Source: an uncultured Bacteroidales bacterium
GTDB lineage: Bacteria; Bacteroidota; Bacteroidia; Bacteroidales; Bacteroidaceae
DNA length: 64,000 bases
Direction of reading: 5' to 3'
Assembly: GCA_902763885.1 (NCBI GenBank)
Contig: CACWTU010000006.1
Span: forward strand, 266,913-330,912
Made by a program: the position numbers and the translations under genes. Every line of letters begins with the position of its first letter. The stretch's first letter is position 1. The notes beneath the pieces were generated by a model that had not been told where the DNA came from, searched no databases, and was given only the letters and a program-made list of their open reading frames with translations. This document shows positions 63,122 to 64,000 of this stretch, one piece after another.

Positions 63122-63934
63122 ATGCAAAAGAATTTTGTCCATTGGATGTTCGCCGCTATCCTCGTTTGCGGCGCAAGTGTGTTCACATCGTGTTCGTCGA
63201 ACGACGATAACCCCACACAGCCCGACCTGAATGTGGCCGAAAAGATTATAGGTAAGTGGATGGTGGAAGAACTGGACGGTCAGGCATGTCCTACCAACCT
63301 GAAAGCTGTCATCACATTCCTGTCACCGACAAAAGCATACGGTAGTCTTTCTGATTACTATAGCGAATCGTGGAACAACCATGCCTCAGCCGATGTCATT
63401 ATCAATGGCAATGATGTGACGCTCACTGCATTCGAAAATGAGCACATCAAACATGTAATGGTGGCTAACATTTCCTCAATTACAGCCAATGACATGATGT
63501 TGAAATCTGACTGGAAAGTCTTTGTTGATGGCGACCAGGTTATCAATGAAGTATATGACAAGGAGCGTTATATCCGCATATCCGACGACTACGAAAACGA
63601 CATCATTGGTACTTGGGAGGGCAAGGTAACCAGCAGCGAAGACGAACACACCGATGGCGAACTGCACCGCTGGGAGTACAAAGCCAACGGCACCTACGTA
63701 TATTATAGCAAGGAGAACGACGAGTGGAAGGCTGGTAACGATGTCATGTCGGACTATTTCGTTGATGGCATTCTGCTCTGCACCCGTTGGAAGAAGACCA
63801 TCGACAGCAATGAACTGCGCGAATGGTGGGAGATTGAGAGCATCAAGGACGGTGTGATGAAGTGGAAGGCCCTGCGTATGCGTGAGGATGGCACCACCTA
63901 TACCGCCACCTTCGAGATGACCAAGGTACAGTAA
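63122..63934 (+). CDS. Lipocalin-like lipoprotein (Prevotella type)
   Basis: 270 residues with a lipobox (VFTSCSSND, Cys24) followed by a Ser/Asp/Pro linker. Two beta-rich modules repeat the opening pattern IIGKWMVEE (about 41-50) and IIGTWEGK (about 160-168), as in lipocalin-like Bacteroidales lipoproteins. The signal-peptide wording (FAAILVCGASVFTSC) resembles Prevotella surface lipoproteins. Function unknown. Monocistronic. Confidence 0.82.
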   Translation: MQKNFVHWMFAAILVCGASVFTSCSSNDDNPTQPDLNVAEKIIGKWMVEELDGQACPTNLKAVITFLSPTKAYGSLSDYYSESWNNHASADVIINGNDVTLTAFENEHIKHVMVANISSITANDMMLKSDWKVFVDGDQVINEVYDKERYIRISDDYENDIIGTWEGKVTSSEDEHTDGELHRWEYKANGTYVYYSKENDEWKAGNDVMSDYFVDGILLCTRWKKTIDSNELREWWEIESIKDGVMKWKALRMREDGTTYTATFEMTKVQ

Positions 63935-63970
63935 TCACTGAGAATAATTCGAAGTCTGTTGTAATAAGAG

Positions 63971-63997
63971 TCGCCCCTCACACACCGTGAAGGGCGA
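63971..63997 (+). terminator. Hairpin after the terminal lipoprotein
   Basis: TCGCCC-TCAC pairs with GTGA-GGGCGA; the T run that would follow is cut off by the window edge. Confidence 0.7.
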
Positions 63998-64000
63998 TTC

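Noticed and set aside
1-64000. CRISPR array, insertion sequence, riboswitch
   Set aside because: No regularly spaced direct repeats, no transposase or integrase gene, and no leader matching a riboswitch class that I could recognise were found.

Overview
The window is chromosomal DNA of a member of the Bacteroidota, order Bacteroidales. The evidence is: Bacteroidota promoter boxes (TAnnTTTG, in one case with TTTG 20 nt upstream) in front of many genes; few recognisable Shine-Dalgarno sequences; families largely confined to the phylum (DUF4293, the Bacteroidota form of omega, DUF3078, DUF4301, FISUMP-type lipoproteins, a gliding-motility/T9SS-type C-terminal domain); and tRNA genes without an encoded CCA. 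The lipoprotein at the right end and the C-terminal tail of the multidomain xylanase look Prevotella-like, so a gut or rumen Prevotellaceae or Bacteroidaceae is my best inference. No phage, conjugative module, insertion sequence or CRISPR array is visible.

Layout. 0-8.2 kb: the 5' part of uvrA (minus, running off the left edge) behind a T9SS-type secreted protein; a LysM/substrate-binding protein overlapping an outer-membrane beta-barrel gene; bamD-rpoZ-DUF4293; a C_GCAxxG_C_C protein; an AbrB/PIN toxin-antitoxin pair; a FISUMP lipoprotein. 8.3-21.5 kb: uvrB, purU, an SDR, a DUF3078 protein, yidC, an S9 peptidase, dsbD, a flavin reductase and an RluA-type pseudouridine synthase, with two palindromic repeat elements. 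21.5-26 kb: an intergenic region with two candidate small RNAs, a receiver-only regulator behind a membrane-anchored AraC protein, a low-molecular-weight phosphatase, a GH10 xylanase with a Gly/Gln-rich insert and tRNA-Arg. 26-32.4 kb: a four-gene operon built around a 1389-residue protein that fuses two sensor-kinase units. 32.4-42.3 kb: trmO, DUF1573 and DUF4301 proteins, a second FISUMP-like lipoprotein, mltG, a GH51 arabinofuranosidase, tRNA-Gly and a GH10-CBM6 xylanase. 42.3-52.9 kb: a 6S-like non-coding RNA candidate, then a long minus-strand array (phosphohexomutase, nucleotidase, SPOR protein, ruvX, def, TPR protein, thrS, infC, rpmI, rplT). 53-62.1 kb: a flippase divergent from three glycosyltransferases, an acyltransferase with a BASS transporter, rlmH, and a cupin-GNAT fusion related to nucleotide-sugar enzymes. 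62.3-64 kb: tRNA-Ser and tRNA-Glu, an inverted copy of the tRNA-Glu 3' end followed by palindromic debris, and a lipoprotein.

Functional themes. Housekeeping (repair, translation, envelope assembly) dominates. Two xylanases and an arabinofuranosidase point to arabinoxylan use, but no SusC/SusD pair is present. The flippase and glycosyltransferases suggest a small surface-glycan locus. The least explained parts are the tandem-kinase operon at 26-32.4 kb, the candidate non-coding RNAs at 21.5-22 kb and 42.3-42.5 kb, and the repeat elements at 10.35, 19.8, 39.45, 60.7 and 62.5 kb.
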